DNA of 64,000 nt from Streptomyces hygroscopicus (GTDB lineage: Bacteria > Actinomycetota > Actinomycetes > Streptomycetales > Streptomycetaceae): assembly GCF_026168105.1 (NCBI RefSeq), contig NZ_LBMW01000008.1:159183-223182 (forward strand). Direction: 5' to 3'. Numbering within the stretch: the first letter of the stretch is position 1; the number at the start of each line of letters is the position of its first letter. The translations under genes were made by a program, and so were the position numbers. The notes beneath the pieces are model-generated. The model saw only the letters and a program-made list of their open reading frames with translations. It did not search any database and had not been told where the DNA came from. Positions 52,775 through 62,510 of the stretch are shown here, in pieces.

Positions 52775-53926
52775 ATGCTGGACATCGCCGACGAGTTGCA
52801 CCGGTGGGTCGAGCAGGGACGCGAATTCGCCGTCGCCACCGTGGTGGCGGTCGGTGGCAGCGCCCCCCGCCAGCCCGGCGCCGCCCTCGCGGTGGACGCC
52901 GACGGCACGGCGATCGGCTCGGTCTCCGGCGGCTGTGTGGAGGGTGCGGTCTACGACCTGTGCCGGCAGGCGCTCGAGGACGGCGAAACCGTTTCGGAGC
53001 GCTTCGGATACAGCGACGAGGACGCCTTCGCCGTCGGCCTGACCTGCGGCGGCGTCATCGACATCCTCGTCACCCCGGTCCGGGCGGCCGACCCCGCCCG
53101 CCAGGTGGTCGCCTCCGCGCTGGCCGCCGCGAACGCCGGCTCGGCCGCGGCGGTCGCGCGGATCGTGACGGGACCGGCGGAACTGCTCGGCCGGGCGCTG
53201 CTCGTACGTCCCGACGGCAGGTACGAGGGCGGCTTCGGCGCCCACCCCGGACTCGACCGCACGGTGGCGGCCGAGGCGGGTGCCTTCCTGGACGCGGGAC
53301 GCACCGGCGCCCTGCAGATCGGGGAGCAGGGCTCGCGCTGCGGAGCGCCGCTGACGGTCCTGGTCGAGTCGTCCGTTCCCCCGCCACGGATGATCGTGTT
53401 CGGCGCGATCGACTTCGCCTCCGCGCTGGTCCGTATCGGAAAGTTCCTGGGCTACCGCGTCACGGTGTGCGACGCACGCCCCGTCTTTGCCACCCGCGCC
53501 CGCTTCCCGGAGGCCGACGAGATCGTCGTCGAGTGGCCGCACCGGTACCTGGAGCGCACGCAGGTCGACGGCCGCACGGTGCTGTGCGTGCTCACCCACG
53601 ACGCCAAGTTCGACATACCGCTGCTCCGGCTGGCGCTCAGGCTTCCGGTCGCCTACATCGGCGCGATGGGCTCGCGCCGCACCCACCTGGACCGCAACGA
53701 GCGACTGCGCGAGGCGGGCGTCACCGAGCTGGAGCTGGCGCGCCTGCGCTCGCCCATCGGTCTCGACCTCGGTGCCCGCACGCCCGAGGAGACCGCCCTG
53801 TCCATCGCCTCGGAGATCGTCGCGGGCCGCCGCGGCGGCACCGGCGTCCCTCTCACCGGCGCCCACACCCCGATCCACCACGACGTGACGTCACTCACGG
53901 CGGGGCGGATCGGGTCGGTGGCCTGA
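52775..53926 (+). CDS. xdhC: XdhC/CoxI-type molybdoenzyme maturation protein
   Basis: Protein of 383 residues of the XdhC family that helps insert the sulfurated molybdenum cofactor into xanthine dehydrogenase. It has VVAVGGSAPRQPGAALAV, IGSVSGGCVEG and GLTCGGVIDILV in its first half, and a Rossmann domain (MIVFGAIDFASALVRIGKFL, AYIGAMGSRRTHLDR, IGLDLGARTPEETALSI) in its second. It is the last gene of the purine operon. The 3' end overlaps a decayed gene on the other strand by 32 bases. A typical AAAGGAGA ribosome site precedes the ATG. Confidence 0.92.
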   Translation: MLDIADELHRWVEQGREFAVATVVAVGGSAPRQPGAALAVDADGTAIGSVSGGCVEGAVYDLCRQALEDGETVSERFGYSDEDAFAVGLTCGGVIDILVTPVRAADPARQVVASALAAANAGSAAAVARIVTGPAELLGRALLVRPDGRYEGGFGAHPGLDRTVAAEAGAFLDAGRTGALQIGEQGSRCGAPLTVLVESSVPPPRMIVFGAIDFASALVRIGKFLGYRVTVCDARPVFATRARFPEADEIVVEWPHRYLERTQVDGRTVLCVLTHDAKFDIPLLRLALRLPVAYIGAMGSRRTHLDRNERLREAGVTELELARLRSPIGLDLGARTPEETALSIASEIVAGRRGGTGVPLTGAHTPIHHDVTSLTAGRIGSVA

Positions 53927-54335
53927 GTCTCTGGACGCGCCTGAGGGCGAGGAGATACGTCTGCGGGGTGTTCTCCCGCTCCTCGGCCGCGCGCACGAGG
54001 CGGGCGACCTCGACGAACCCGGCCTGGCCCAGCAGCTCGGAGACCCGCTCGGGCCGGAAGCCATACACGTCCAGGGACAGGTCGTGCCCGTAGGCGTGCT
54101 TCAGGTGCGCGCACCCGTCCCCCACCTCGAAGGCCGGCAGCAGTTGCCCGCCCCGGACCGCTCCGAGATCCCCGGCGGGCCCGCCCCCACCGGCCGGCAC
54201 CCGTTCGGCGAACACTCCCAGCATGGCCCGGTCGAAGGGCTGTTCGTCCAGCCCGTTCCCGAGCAGCCGGTCGTCGTCGGCGGCCACGGTGTCGTACGAC
54301 GCCCTGGTGGTCCCCGGATGAGAGGTCTCGGTCAT
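53895..54335 (-). pseudogene. SAM-methyltransferase with central deletion
   Basis: The frame is 146 residues, but relatives of this type are about 210-220 long. It begins with TRASYDTVAADDDRLL and AMLGVFAERVPAGGGGPAGD, whose family continues with the SAM-binding DLGCGPG loop. Here that loop breaks off as GPAGDLG and jumps to AVRGGQLLPAFEVGDGCAHL, normally about 70-80 residues later. The end (YGHDLSLDVYGFRPERVSEL, TPQTYLLALRR) is intact. The SAM-binding half is gone and the enzyme cannot work. The reading frame is open across the join, so the deletion was in frame or the frame was kept by chance. Confidence 0.75.
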
Positions 54336-54382
54336 GGGCCAGGACTCCGGAGGCCGCCACTGACAGCGAACGGGAGCCACAA

Positions 54383-54832
54383 CTACCGCCGCCGCGCGCC
54401 GGGTTGGCGGCCGCGCGTCAGCAGTGAGTCCATCGCGCGCCCGAACATCCACCGGGCCACCCACCCGAGCGGCCGGTCGAAGAGCCGCGGCAGCAGGAAG
54501 ACCGACAGGTCCTCGCGCCACACCACATGGGACTGCCCTTCGCCGTACGGATGCACCTCGATCTCCGCCCACCCGGTGACGAAGAGGCCGCGCTTGACCA
54601 GGCGGCACAGCGTAGGAGGCCGCCAGGTCGCCACCTCCATCAGATCGTCGAAGGCGAGCGGGCCGACACCGCTGCGGGCCACGAACACCGTGCCGACGGC
54701 CGTGGGCGGAGGGGTCCGCACCGTGACCCGGGTCAGTGGCACCACGTCCGCGTGGCGCGGCCAGTCCGTGAGGCGCAGCCAGGCCTGGTCGACGGGGAGC
54801 GGGACGACGCGCTCGAGGCGGAAGAGGACCAT
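54383..54832 (-). CDS. SRPBCC/START-like lipid-binding protein
   Basis: Protein of 149 residues of the polyketide-cyclase/SRPBCC fold: FRLERVVPLPVDQAWLRLTDWPRH at its start (the ligand-cavity entry), VTVRTPPPTAVGTVFVAR, and a long C-terminal helix FDRPLGWVARWMFGRAMDSL. It binds a hydrophobic ligand of unknown kind. TACGAT (complement of 54839-54844) ends six bases before the ATG, so the start is likely leaderless. It stands alone on its strand. Confidence 0.8.
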   Translation of the reverse strand: MVLFRLERVVPLPVDQAWLRLTDWPRHADVVPLTRVTVRTPPPTAVGTVFVARSGVGPLAFDDLMEVATWRPPTLCRLVKRGLFVTGWAEIEVHPYGEGQSHVVWREDLSVFLLPRLFDRPLGWVARWMFGRAMDSLLTRGRQPGARRR

Positions 54833-54844
54833 CGGGGGATCGTA

Positions 54845-55170
54845 CGCAGACCGTTCGGGCGACCCGTCGCGACGCGTCGAGGGACCTACCGGATCCGCAC
54901 GGACGTACGGCACCATGAGGCGACCCCGCACCCTGGCCGGAGGTGCCGTCCGTGCCCCCACGAGTTCGCCATCACCCGCGCCCCGCCCGCCATCTCGCCT
55001 TCGGACCCGGTGTGCACACGCCTGCCCGGGAGTCCAGCTCGTGCGGGAGCAACTGCGGCTCGTTCTCGAGCGGTTGACCAGCCCTCTGCCGGGCCCGCGC
55101 TCGCCGAGAGCAGTCCCGTCACCATGCGCCCCCTGATCCACCGCTCCCCGGAGAGCCTGCACCCAGCCTG
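54845..55170. other. Gap with short coding-like stretch, no gene supported
   Basis: Within this gap the plus strand around 55025-55110 reads VQLVREQLRLVLERLTS in one frame with coding-like third positions, then stops. It could be a decayed front part of the small frame that starts at 55171. Otherwise nothing is seen. Confidence 0.3.
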
Positions 55171-55452
55171 ATGATCCAGCTGGTAACTCACCTGGCGCGC
55201 CTCGTCGAGGCCAACACGGCCACCACCGTGACGCCCGAGCAGGCCATGGCCACCTGGCACGAGGTGCACGCGCTGCTCGCCGGACCGGTCGCCGAGAAGC
55301 GGCGTCGGGCCGGGGCCGGGCGTCAGGGCCGGTACACGGCACCCGGCTCGGCCTTGCCCGGTGCCAGCAACTGGGGCACGGTCACGAACACGTACCCGCG
55401 CTCCTTGAGCGCGTCGATGATCCCCGGCACCGCGGGCACGGTGCCCGGGTAG
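55171..55452 (+). CDS. Hypothetical small protein, convergent with the deacetylase
   Basis: A 93-residue frame with strong G/C third positions, beginning MIQLVTHLARLVEANTATTV and followed by an amphipathic helix EQAMATWHEVHALLAG. No family recognised. The last 130 bases run antisense through the deacetylase gene, so the tail beyond about residue 52 is probably not selected. It may be the decayed remnant of a longer gene, given the coding-like stretch just upstream. Confidence 0.35.
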   Translation: MIQLVTHLARLVEANTATTVTPEQAMATWHEVHALLAGPVAEKRRRAGAGRQGRYTAPGSALPGASNWGTVTNTYPRSLSASMIPGTAGTVPG

Positions 55453-56102
55453 ATGTCGTGGAGCAGGATGATCCCGTCCCGGGTCGCCTGATCCAGCACC
55501 CGCTGCCGGATCAGCTTCGGGTCGTTCGTCGTGTAGTCCTTGGCGGTCACGCTCCACAGCACCTCGGAGAGCCCCAGTTCGCGGCAGATCCGGTGCACGG
55601 TGTCGTTGGTACGCCCCTGGGGCGGCCGCATCAGCGTGGGCCTGCGCCCGGTGAGCTTCTGGATCGCCTCATTCGGCTTCTCCAGCTCCTGGCGTATCTG
55701 CTCCGGCTTGATCTGGGTGAGGATCTGGTGGTCCCAGGTGTGGCTGGCCACTTCGTGGCCCTCGGCGGCCATCCGCTTGACCAGCTCCGGGTACTTCTGG
55801 ATGTGCCGCTCGCCGAGCAGGAAGAAGGTCGCCGGGACCTTCTTCTCCTTGAGGATGTCGAGCAGCCGGGCCGAGTTCTCGCTCGGTCCGGCGTCGAAGG
55901 TCAGTGCGATGCATTTGGCCTGACGGCAGTCCACGGCCCCGAACCGGACCGGCGCGGCCGCGGAGGGGTGTGCGCGAGCCGCGGCCGGCGCGGTGGTGTG
56001 CAGCGTGGTGCAGCCCGAGAGCGCGAAGGCCGTTGCCGCGAACAGAGCGGACGCGGCGCGCAACCCGGCCGCGCGTCTGTTCGTCTTCCCCGTTGAAAAC
56101 AT
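55323..56102 (-). CDS. Polysaccharide deacetylase (CE4/NodB) lipoprotein
   Basis: Secreted lipoprotein of 259 residues. The signal peptide ends in a lipobox ALSGC (Cys near residue 31). The NodB domain shows LTFDAGPS, SHTWDHQ (metal-binding His), RPPQG and IILLHDI. The first motif is FDAG where the canonical enzyme has FDDG, so the acid that usually binds metal is replaced by Ala. Many actinobacterial members share this change. It may de-N-acetylate wall glycans or bind them without catalysis. TAGAGT ends six bases before the ATG, indicating a leaderless start. Confidence 0.88.
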   Translation of the reverse strand: MFSTGKTNRRAAGLRAASALFAATAFALSGCTTLHTTAPAAARAHPSAAAPVRFGAVDCRQAKCIALTFDAGPSENSARLLDILKEKKVPATFFLLGERHIQKYPELVKRMAAEGHEVASHTWDHQILTQIKPEQIRQELEKPNEAIQKLTGRRPTLMRPPQGRTNDTVHRICRELGLSEVLWSVTAKDYTTNDPKLIRQRVLDQATRDGIILLHDIYPGTVPAVPGIIDALKERGYVFVTVPQLLAPGKAEPGAVYRP

Positions 56103-56271
56103 GGGGTGACTCTACATGCCGCGTATACCCGGCACGGAGAGTGAAAGTGCTGCTCGCAGCACGCCCCGATGCGCGGCGGCGGCCGGGCGGACTCCTCGCC
56201 GGGCGCAGCGGAGCGACCTCCCACCACCGGCCGGCGCGGCGGCGCACAGCGCCACCGGGTGCCGTGCGGCT

Positions 56272-57258
56272 TCAGGCCTCCGTGCCGCCGAAGGCTTCCA
56301 GAATGCGTTCCGCGGCGAGTGTGGCCGTCAACTCCCCGTCCCGTACGCGCTGCTCCAGGCCGGGCGCCAGGGCCCGTACGGCCGGATCGGCATGCAGGCG
56401 CCCCAGGAGTTCGTCGCGGACCATCGCCCAGGTCCAGTCGACCTGCTGGTCACGGCGCTTGGCGGCGAGACGCCCGGTGGAGTCCAGCAGGGTGCGGTGC
56501 TGCTCGAGGCGCTCCCAGACGGGGTCCAGTCCGGTCGACTCGCGTGCGCTGCAACTCAGCACGGGCGGGGTCCAGAACGCGTCCTTGCCGTGCATGAGGC
56601 GCAGGGCGCCCGCCAGTTCGCGTGCCGCGGCCCGGGCGTCGCGTTCGTGCGGGCCGTCGGCCTTGTTGACCGCGATCACGTCGGCCAGTTCCAGGACGCC
56701 CTTCTTGATGCCCTGCAACTGGTCACCGGTGCGGGCCAGCGTGAGGAGCAGGAAGGAGTCGACCATGTTCGCAACCGTGGTCTCGGACTGGCCGACGCCG
56801 ACCGTCTCCACCAGGACCACGTCGTAGCCGGCGGCCTCCATGACGACGATGGACTCGCGCGTCGCCTTGGCGACCCCGCCCAGGGTCCCCGCGGTGGGGG
56901 AGGGACGTACAAAGGCCGCCGGGTCGACGGCGAGGCGTTCCATACGGGTCTTGTCGCCCAGGATCGAGCCGCCGGTCCTGCTGGAGGACGGGTCGACGGC
57001 GAGCACCGCGACCCGGTGACCGAGCGAGGTGAGCATCGTGCCGAACGCGTCGATGAACGTCGACTTGCCCACCCCCGGGACACCGCTGATGCCGATCCGC
57101 CGCGCCCGGCCGCCGTGCGGCAGCAGCTCGGTCAGCAGCTCCTGCGCCAGGGCCCGATGGTCGGGCCGGGTCGACTCGACGAGCGTGATCGCGCGGGCCA
57201 CCAGCGCCCGCTTCCCGTCGAGTACGCCCTTCACATAGGTGTCGAGGTCGATCGGCAT
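56272..57258 (-). CDS. meaB: Methylmalonyl-CoA mutase-associated GTPase MeaB
   Basis: G3E-type GTPase of 328 residues that protects and reactivates methylmalonyl-CoA mutase. G1 is [12 protein letters not shown], followed by [28 protein letters not shown] (G3) and VNKADG (G4). It begins five bases after the mutB stop, so mutA-mutB-meaB is one operon. Full length for the family. Confidence 0.94.
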   Translation of the reverse strand: MPIDLDTYVKGVLDGKRALVARAITLVESTRPDHRALAQELLTELLPHGGRARRIGISGVPGVGKSTFIDAFGTMLTSLGHRVAVLAVDPSSSRTGGSILGDKTRMERLAVDPAAFVRPSPTAGTLGGVAKATRESIVVMEAAGYDVVLVETVGVGQSETTVANMVDSFLLLTLARTGDQLQGIKKGVLELADVIAVNKADGPHERDARAAARELAGALRLMHGKDAFWTPPVLSCSARESTGLDPVWERLEQHRTLLDSTGRLAAKRRDQQVDWTWAMVRDELLGRLHADPAVRALAPGLEQRVRDGELTATLAAERILEAFGGTEA

Positions 57259-57263
57259 GGGGC

Positions 57264-59447
57264 TCAGAGGTCGTGCCCGAGATCGACGGCCAGCCGCGTG
57301 ACCAGGTCGCGCGCCGCGTCCGGGATCACCGTCCCGGGCGGGAACACGGCCGCCGCGCCCATCTCCAGCAGGACCGGCACGTCCTGTGGCGGGATCACCC
57401 CGCCGACCACGATCATGATGTCCTCGCGGCCCTCCTCGGCCAGATGATCCCGCAACGCCGGTACGAGCGTGAGGTGCCCCGCGGCCAGCGAGTTCACCCC
57501 GACGATGTGCACGTCCGCCTCGACGGCCTGGCGAGCCACCTCGGCCGGGGTCTGGAACAGTGGGCCGACGTCCACGTCGAAGCCCAGGTCGGCGAAGGCG
57601 GTGGCGATCACCTTCTGGCCGCGATCGTGGCCGTCCTGGCCCATCTTCGCGACCAGGATGCGCGGCCGACGGCCCTCCGCGTCCTCGAAGGCGGACACGA
57701 GCGCACGGGTGCGTTCCACGGACGGGGACTCGCCTGCTTCGGTGCGGTACACACCGGAGATCGTACGGATCTGGCCCGCGTGCCGCCCGTACACCTTCTC
57801 CAGGGCGTCGGAGATCTCCCCGACGGTCGCCTTCGCGCGTGCCGCGTGCACCGCCAGCTCCAACAGGTTGCCGTCACCCTCGGCGGCCCGGGTGAGCGCG
57901 TGGAGCGCGTCCCGGCACGCCTGTTCGTCGCGTTCGGCGCGCAGCCGCCGCAACTTCTCGATCTGCTGGGCGCGCACCGAGGAGTTGTCGACCCTGAGGA
58001 CCTCGATCTCCTCGTCGCCGACGCCGTTTTCGGGACGGTACTTGTTGACGCCGATGACCGGCTGGCGCCCCGAGTCGATCCGGGCCTGGGTGCGGGCCGC
58101 GGCCTCCTCCACCCGCAGCTTGGGGATGCCCGCGTCGATGGCCTGCGCCATGCCGCCGGCCTGCTCGACCTCCTGGATGTGCTGCCAGGCGCGGCGGGCG
58201 AGGTCGTACGTCAGCCTCTCCACATAGGCGCTGCCGCCCCACGGGTCGATCACCCGGGTCGTGCCGGACTCCTGCTGGATCAGCAGCTGGGTGTTGCGGG
58301 CGATGCGCGCCGAGAAGTCGGTGGGCAGGGCGAGCGCCTCGTCGAGGGCGTTGGTGTGCAGCGACTGGGTGTGGCCCTGCGTGGCCGCCATCGCCTCCAC
58401 ACACGTCCGCGTCACGTTGTTGAACACGTCCTGCGCGGTGAGCGACCAGCCGGACGTCTGCGAATGGGTGCGCAGCGACAGGGACTTGGGGTTCTTCGGA
58501 TCGAACTGCCGCACAAGCTTCGCCCACAGCAGCCGCGCCGCACGCAGCTTCGCGATCTCCATGAAGAAGTTCATGCCGATCGCCCAGAAGAAGGACAGCC
58601 GGGGGGCGAACGCGTCCACGTCCAGGCCCGCCTCCCGCCCGGCTCGGATGTACTCCACCCCGTCCGCGAGCGTGTACGCGAGTTCCAGGTCGGCCGTCGC
58701 GCCGGCCTCCTGGATGTGGTACCCGGAGATGGAGATGGAGTTGTAGCGGGGCATCCGCTGCGAGGTGAAGGCGAAGATGTCGGAGATGATCCGCATCGAC
58801 GGCTTCGGCGGGTAGATGTAGGTGTTGCGGACCATGAACTCCTTGAGGATGTCGTTCTGGATGGTCCCCGCCAGCTTCTGAGGCGGCACGCCCTGTTCCT
58901 CCGCCGCCACGATGTACAGCGCGAGCACCGGAAGCACCGCGCCGTTCATCGTCATCGACACGGTCATCCGGTCCAGCGGGATGCCGTCGAACAGCTGCCG
59001 CATGTCGTAGATGGAGTCGATCGCCACGCCCGCCATACCGACATCACCCGTCACCCGCGGATGGTCGCTGTCGTAGCCGCGGTGCGTGGGCAGGTCGAAG
59101 GCGACCGACAGCCCCTTCTGACCGGCCGCCAGATTGCGCCGGTAGAAGGCGTTGGACTCCTCGGCGGTGGAGAAGCCCGCGTACTGGCGGATCGTCCAGG
59201 GCTGGTTGACGTACATCGTCGGGTACGGGCCCCGCAGATACGGCGCGATACCCGGGTAGGTGCCGAGGAAGTCCAGGCCCTCCAGATCGCGGCCGGTGTA
59301 CAGCGGCTTGACCGCGATGCCCTCGGGGGTCTCCCAGAGCGGCTCGCCGGTGCCGGTCGCCTTCTCGACGGCGGTGCGCCAGTCGTCGGCACTGCCGTCG
59401 GGAGCCGGCCTCCCCAGCTCGATCCCGGAGAAGTCGGGGATTCCCAT
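57264..59447 (-). CDS. mutB: Methylmalonyl-CoA mutase large (catalytic) subunit
   Basis: Cobalamin-dependent catalytic subunit of 727 residues that interconverts succinyl-CoA and (R)-methylmalonyl-CoA, feeding propionate metabolism and polyketide extender units. The N-terminal barrel has [20 protein letters not shown] and [14 protein letters not shown]. The C-terminal domain has the B12-binding [16 protein letters not shown], with the axial His, and [10 protein letters not shown]. Its ATG overlaps the mutA stop (TGATG). Length is typical. Confidence 0.95.
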   Translation of the reverse strand: MGIPDFSGIELGRPAPDGSADDWRTAVEKATGTGEPLWETPEGIAVKPLYTGRDLEGLDFLGTYPGIAPYLRGPYPTMYVNQPWTIRQYAGFSTAEESNAFYRRNLAAGQKGLSVAFDLPTHRGYDSDHPRVTGDVGMAGVAIDSIYDMRQLFDGIPLDRMTVSMTMNGAVLPVLALYIVAAEEQGVPPQKLAGTIQNDILKEFMVRNTYIYPPKPSMRIISDIFAFTSQRMPRYNSISISGYHIQEAGATADLELAYTLADGVEYIRAGREAGLDVDAFAPRLSFFWAIGMNFFMEIAKLRAARLLWAKLVRQFDPKNPKSLSLRTHSQTSGWSLTAQDVFNNVTRTCVEAMAATQGHTQSLHTNALDEALALPTDFSARIARNTQLLIQQESGTTRVIDPWGGSAYVERLTYDLARRAWQHIQEVEQAGGMAQAIDAGIPKLRVEEAAARTQARIDSGRQPVIGVNKYRPENGVGDEEIEVLRVDNSSVRAQQIEKLRRLRAERDEQACRDALHALTRAAEGDGNLLELAVHAARAKATVGEISDALEKVYGRHAGQIRTISGVYRTEAGESPSVERTRALVSAFEDAEGRRPRILVAKMGQDGHDRGQKVIATAFADLGFDVDVGPLFQTPAEVARQAVEADVHIVGVNSLAAGHLTLVPALRDHLAEEGREDIMIVVGGVIPPQDVPVLLEMGAAAVFPPGTVIPDAARDLVTRLAVDLGHDL

Positions 59448-61255
59448 CAGGACACTCCCATGCGGTCGAGGGTGGCGGACAGCACGGCGACGGCGTCGCA
59501 GCCCGCGAAGACGTAGGAGTCCACACCGGTGTACGAGCCGGGACGGCCCGCGAGGAGCACATGCTCCGCACCCGCGGACCTAAAGGCCCGGGCGGTGGCC
59601 TCGGCCTGCTCCTCGTACAGCGCGTCGCTGGAACACAGGCAGACTTCGGTGGCACCGCTGTCCTCGAAGTCCCCCTCCGTGACCGGCTCGATGCCGCCGG
59701 CCTGGAACAGGTTCGAGGCGAAGGCCGCCCGCGCCGTATGGGCTGCGGCGGGACCCATCGTCGCCAGATAGACCCGCGGGCGGGAGCCGGTGGCGGCGAG
59801 ATGGGCGTCCGAGCGGGCACGCAGCGCCTCGTACGCCTCGTCGCGCCGCACGCGGGGGAGCCCGCCGGACGGAGGCTCCGGCGTCTGCGCGCGCTCCACC
59901 GGCCGCTCGGCGAGGTGCGGGAACTCGCTCACCCCGGTGATGGGTTCGCGCCGTGCGGCGAGCTTCGCGCTGCGCGCGGCCCAGGTGTTCGCCAGGTCCT
60001 CGCGCAAACGCCCCGAGCGCAGGGCGGCCGCCTGACCGCCGAGCCGCTCGATCCACCGGAAGAACTCCCAGCCCGCGTCGGCGAGTTCGTCGGTGAGCCG
60101 TTCCACGTACCAGGAGCCGCCCGCCGGATCGATCACCCGGGCGAGCTGGGACTCCTCGACCAGGATCGTGGAGGTGTTGCGGGCGATACGCCGGGCGAAC
60201 GCGTCCGGCAGGCCGAGCGTGTGGTCGAAAGGCAGCACGGTGACGGCGTCGGCGCCGCCGACCCCGGCGGCCAGCGTGGCGACCGTGGTGCGCAGCATGT
60301 TCACCCAGGGGTCGCGGCGCGTCATCATCACCGGCGACGACACGGCGTGCTGTACCTGTGCTCCCGCCCCCGGCGTCCCGCACACCTCGGCGACCCGCGC
60401 CCACAGCCGGCGCGCCGCCCGCAGCTTGGCCACCGTCAGGAACTGGTCGGCGGTGGCCGCGTACCGGAACTCCAGTTGCGCACACGCCTGTTCGACCGTC
60501 AGCCCCGCCTCGGTCAGCTCGCGCAGATATGCCACGCCGGTGGCCAGGGAACAGCCCAGCTCCTGCGCGGCCGAACCGCCTGCCTCGTGGTAGGGCAGCG
60601 CGTCCACGGTCACCGCGCGCAGCCACGGATACTCCTCGGCACACCGCCGCGCCAGGGAGGTGACCGCGGCTAGCTCCGATTCCTCGCCCGTACGGGCCTC
60701 ATGACCCAGTGGATCCCCGCCGAGATTGCCGCGGGCCGCCTCCCCGGCGATGCCCCGCTCCTCGTACAGCCGGAACAACTCCCGTGCCGCGGACTCCACT
60801 TCGCGGCCTGCGTCGAGGACGACGGGCGCGAGGTCGAGATGGACGCCGTCGAGGACCCGGCCGAGCGAGGACAGCGGGATCCCGCACTCGCCCGTGACCA
60901 GCCAGAGCGAGGTGACGCCGTTCTCCAGGTCCGCGAGGACCGCTCCCTCCGCGGGCGCCCGGTGCTGCTGCCGTATGTCCCACCCGCCGACGACGTTCCC
61001 CTCGGCCCGGCCACCCCGGACGAAGGGGGCGAACCCGGGCAGACCGGGGTCGGGCGCGGTGTCGCGCGCGGTGTACAGAGGACGCGTGCGCAGCCCGTCC
61101 TCGAGCGCGGTGGACAGGGCATCCTCGGCGGCCACGTCCGAGCCTTCCCCACCCGACTTGCGCAGCACGCCCTCGACCAGGCGTTGCCACTGCTCATACG
61201 TCGCGTCAGGGAACTCGGCGGCCAGCGAGAGCCCGTCGTCAGGCAGGACCGTCAT
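59447..61255 (-). CDS. mutA: Methylmalonyl-CoA mutase small subunit
   Basis: Non-catalytic subunit of 602 residues that pairs with MutB. It keeps the barrel ([36 protein letters not shown]) but its C-terminal B12-type domain lacks the DxHxxG motif; the matching place reads [18 protein letters not shown]. It is the first gene of the operon. TAGCAT (complement of 61262-61267) ends six bases before the ATG, so the start is leaderless-type. A long inverted repeat covers the promoter. Confidence 0.92.
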   Translation of the reverse strand: MTVLPDDGLSLAAEFPDATYEQWQRLVEGVLRKSGGEGSDVAAEDALSTALEDGLRTRPLYTARDTAPDPGLPGFAPFVRGGRAEGNVVGGWDIRQQHRAPAEGAVLADLENGVTSLWLVTGECGIPLSSLGRVLDGVHLDLAPVVLDAGREVESAARELFRLYEERGIAGEAARGNLGGDPLGHEARTGEESELAAVTSLARRCAEEYPWLRAVTVDALPYHEAGGSAAQELGCSLATGVAYLRELTEAGLTVEQACAQLEFRYAATADQFLTVAKLRAARRLWARVAEVCGTPGAGAQVQHAVSSPVMMTRRDPWVNMLRTTVATLAAGVGGADAVTVLPFDHTLGLPDAFARRIARNTSTILVEESQLARVIDPAGGSWYVERLTDELADAGWEFFRWIERLGGQAAALRSGRLREDLANTWAARSAKLAARREPITGVSEFPHLAERPVERAQTPEPPSGGLPRVRRDEAYEALRARSDAHLAATGSRPRVYLATMGPAAAHTARAAFASNLFQAGGIEPVTEGDFEDSGATEVCLCSSDALYEEQAEATARAFRSAGAEHVLLAGRPGSYTGVDSYVFAGCDAVAVLSATLDRMGVS

Positions 61256-61266
61256 GCTCGGATGCT

Positions 61267-61310
61267 AGGTCACATTCACATCGGAGCAGCAGAGGGCGCG
61301 AATGTGACCT
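61267..61310. promoter_or_regulatory. 11-bp inverted repeat over the mutA promoter
   Basis: AGGTCACATTC (61267-61277) and GAATGTGACCT (61300-61310) form perfect arms with a 22-base spacer. The near arm directly abuts the mutA -10 box and the far arm overlaps the possible GTG start of a small divergent gene. This looks like an operator with two half-sites two helical turns apart. The bound factor is unknown. Confidence 0.6.
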
Positions 61311-61438
61311 TGCCCTCTCCCTCGCAAGCCCGCGCCCTCCTCCGCGCCGTGCCCGCCCCGCTCATCCGCATCCCCGACCCGTCGGCAGCCGTGCTCGCGC
61401 CGGACGCGGGACTGTGGCCGGGGGCTTCCACCGCCTAG
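61304..61438 (+). CDS. Candidate 44-residue protein divergent from mutA
   Basis: From GTG 61304 the frame has near-total G/C third positions to TAG at 61436-61438. It encodes PSPSQARALLRAVPAPLIR and a Pro/Ala-rich tail. No family recognised. It could be a real small protein under the same operator as mutA, a gene fragment, or a longer protein starting upstream in frame. Confidence 0.35.
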   Translation: MTLPSPSQARALLRAVPAPLIRIPDPSAAVLAPDAGLWPGASTA

Positions 61439-61552
61439 GGTGACGGTGGGCCGTGACTGGCGCTGAGGTGGAGTACCACCGGGGAGCGGCCCGGCCGTCA
61501 TGGGTCCGCAGCCGTGCGCCTGGGCGATTCGCTTCCAGGCTCAGGAGTGCGT

Positions 61553-62335
61553 GTGAGCAGTCACCCTGCCGTCAGTGCGGCCGGCATCCACGGTCTGATC
61601 GACGACGTGACGCGGTCGGCCCTCCGGCTCTTCGACTCCGTGGCGGCCCTTACCGACGGCGAACTGCGGTCCCCGTCCGGCCTGGAGGGCTGGACGCGGG
61701 GCCATGTGCTCGCCCATGTCTCCCGCAGTGCCGACGCCTATGTGTGGCTGCTGCGCCTGGCGCGGACCGGGGCCGAGCCGGGGCCGCGCCCGGATGCCGC
61801 CGCTCTGGCCCGGGCGGTCGAGGAGACGGCCGGTCTGTCCGCGGCCAGGCTCGTCACCGAGGTCCGTCGCAGTCTGGAACAATTCCTCGACCAGGCGCGA
61901 GCCATGCCCGTACCGGCGTGGGACGGACTGGTCACGGCGCTCGCCGGGTGGCGCCATCCCGCCTGGTACACCCTCCACCGGTGTCTGAGGGAAGTGGAGA
62001 CCCATCACCTCGACCTGGGGCTCGGCCACGGTACGGCCGACTGGCCGGCGTCCTACGTCCTGTGGGCCCTCGACGACACTCTGGCCACACTGAGCGGCCG
62101 GGGCTTCGCTCTCGCCTCGGTCGAAGCGGTCGATCTGGGCCGCTCCTGGAACATCTCCGCCGACGGCCCCGTGGTCTCCGCGCCCGGACACGTCCTGCTC
62201 GGCTGGCTCAGTGGCCGTACTCGCGCCGATGAGTCGACGTCCCCCTTCCCCGGGGTATCCGTGCCGTGCCCACCCCCGTGGCCGCAGCCGCCGACGCCGG
62301 GCTGGGGGCGGTGCGGCGGTGGCGGGGGTGGGTGA
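61553..62335 (+). CDS. DinB/MDMPI-type (mycothiol-dependent maleylpyruvate isomerase family) protein
   Basis: Cytosolic protein of 260 residues. The N-terminal four-helix DinB-like domain has LEGWTRGHVLAHVSRSADAY with a metal-ligand His, and later WRHPAWYTLHRCLREVETHHLDLG with further metal-ligand His. A C-terminal MDMPI part with LLGWLSGR follows, and a Gly-rich unstructured end. Enzymes of this family use mycothiol. The reaction is not predictable. GTG 61553 has AGGAG at six bases. The following 62336-62510 gap is G-rich and without a gene. Confidence 0.82.
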   Translation: MSSHPAVSAAGIHGLIDDVTRSALRLFDSVAALTDGELRSPSGLEGWTRGHVLAHVSRSADAYVWLLRLARTGAEPGPRPDAAALARAVEETAGLSAARLVTEVRRSLEQFLDQARAMPVPAWDGLVTALAGWRHPAWYTLHRCLREVETHHLDLGLGHGTADWPASYVLWALDDTLATLSGRGFALASVEAVDLGRSWNISADGPVVSAPGHVLLGWLSGRTRADESTSPFPGVSVPCPPPWPQPPTPGWGRCGGGGGG

Positions 62336-62510
62336 GGGCCGCGTGGCGCACCATTGATCGCCTTCGGGGCGGGGCGGGGCGGGGCGGCGCGGCGGGAGGG
62401 CGCCGGGGACGCGTAACTCGCCTCGCATGGCCCGGTGTTGGGCATCGGCACGGGGCGGAACGGCCGATTGCGGACCACCGCTGACCGCAAGCCCCGTTAG
62501 CGTGCACGGT

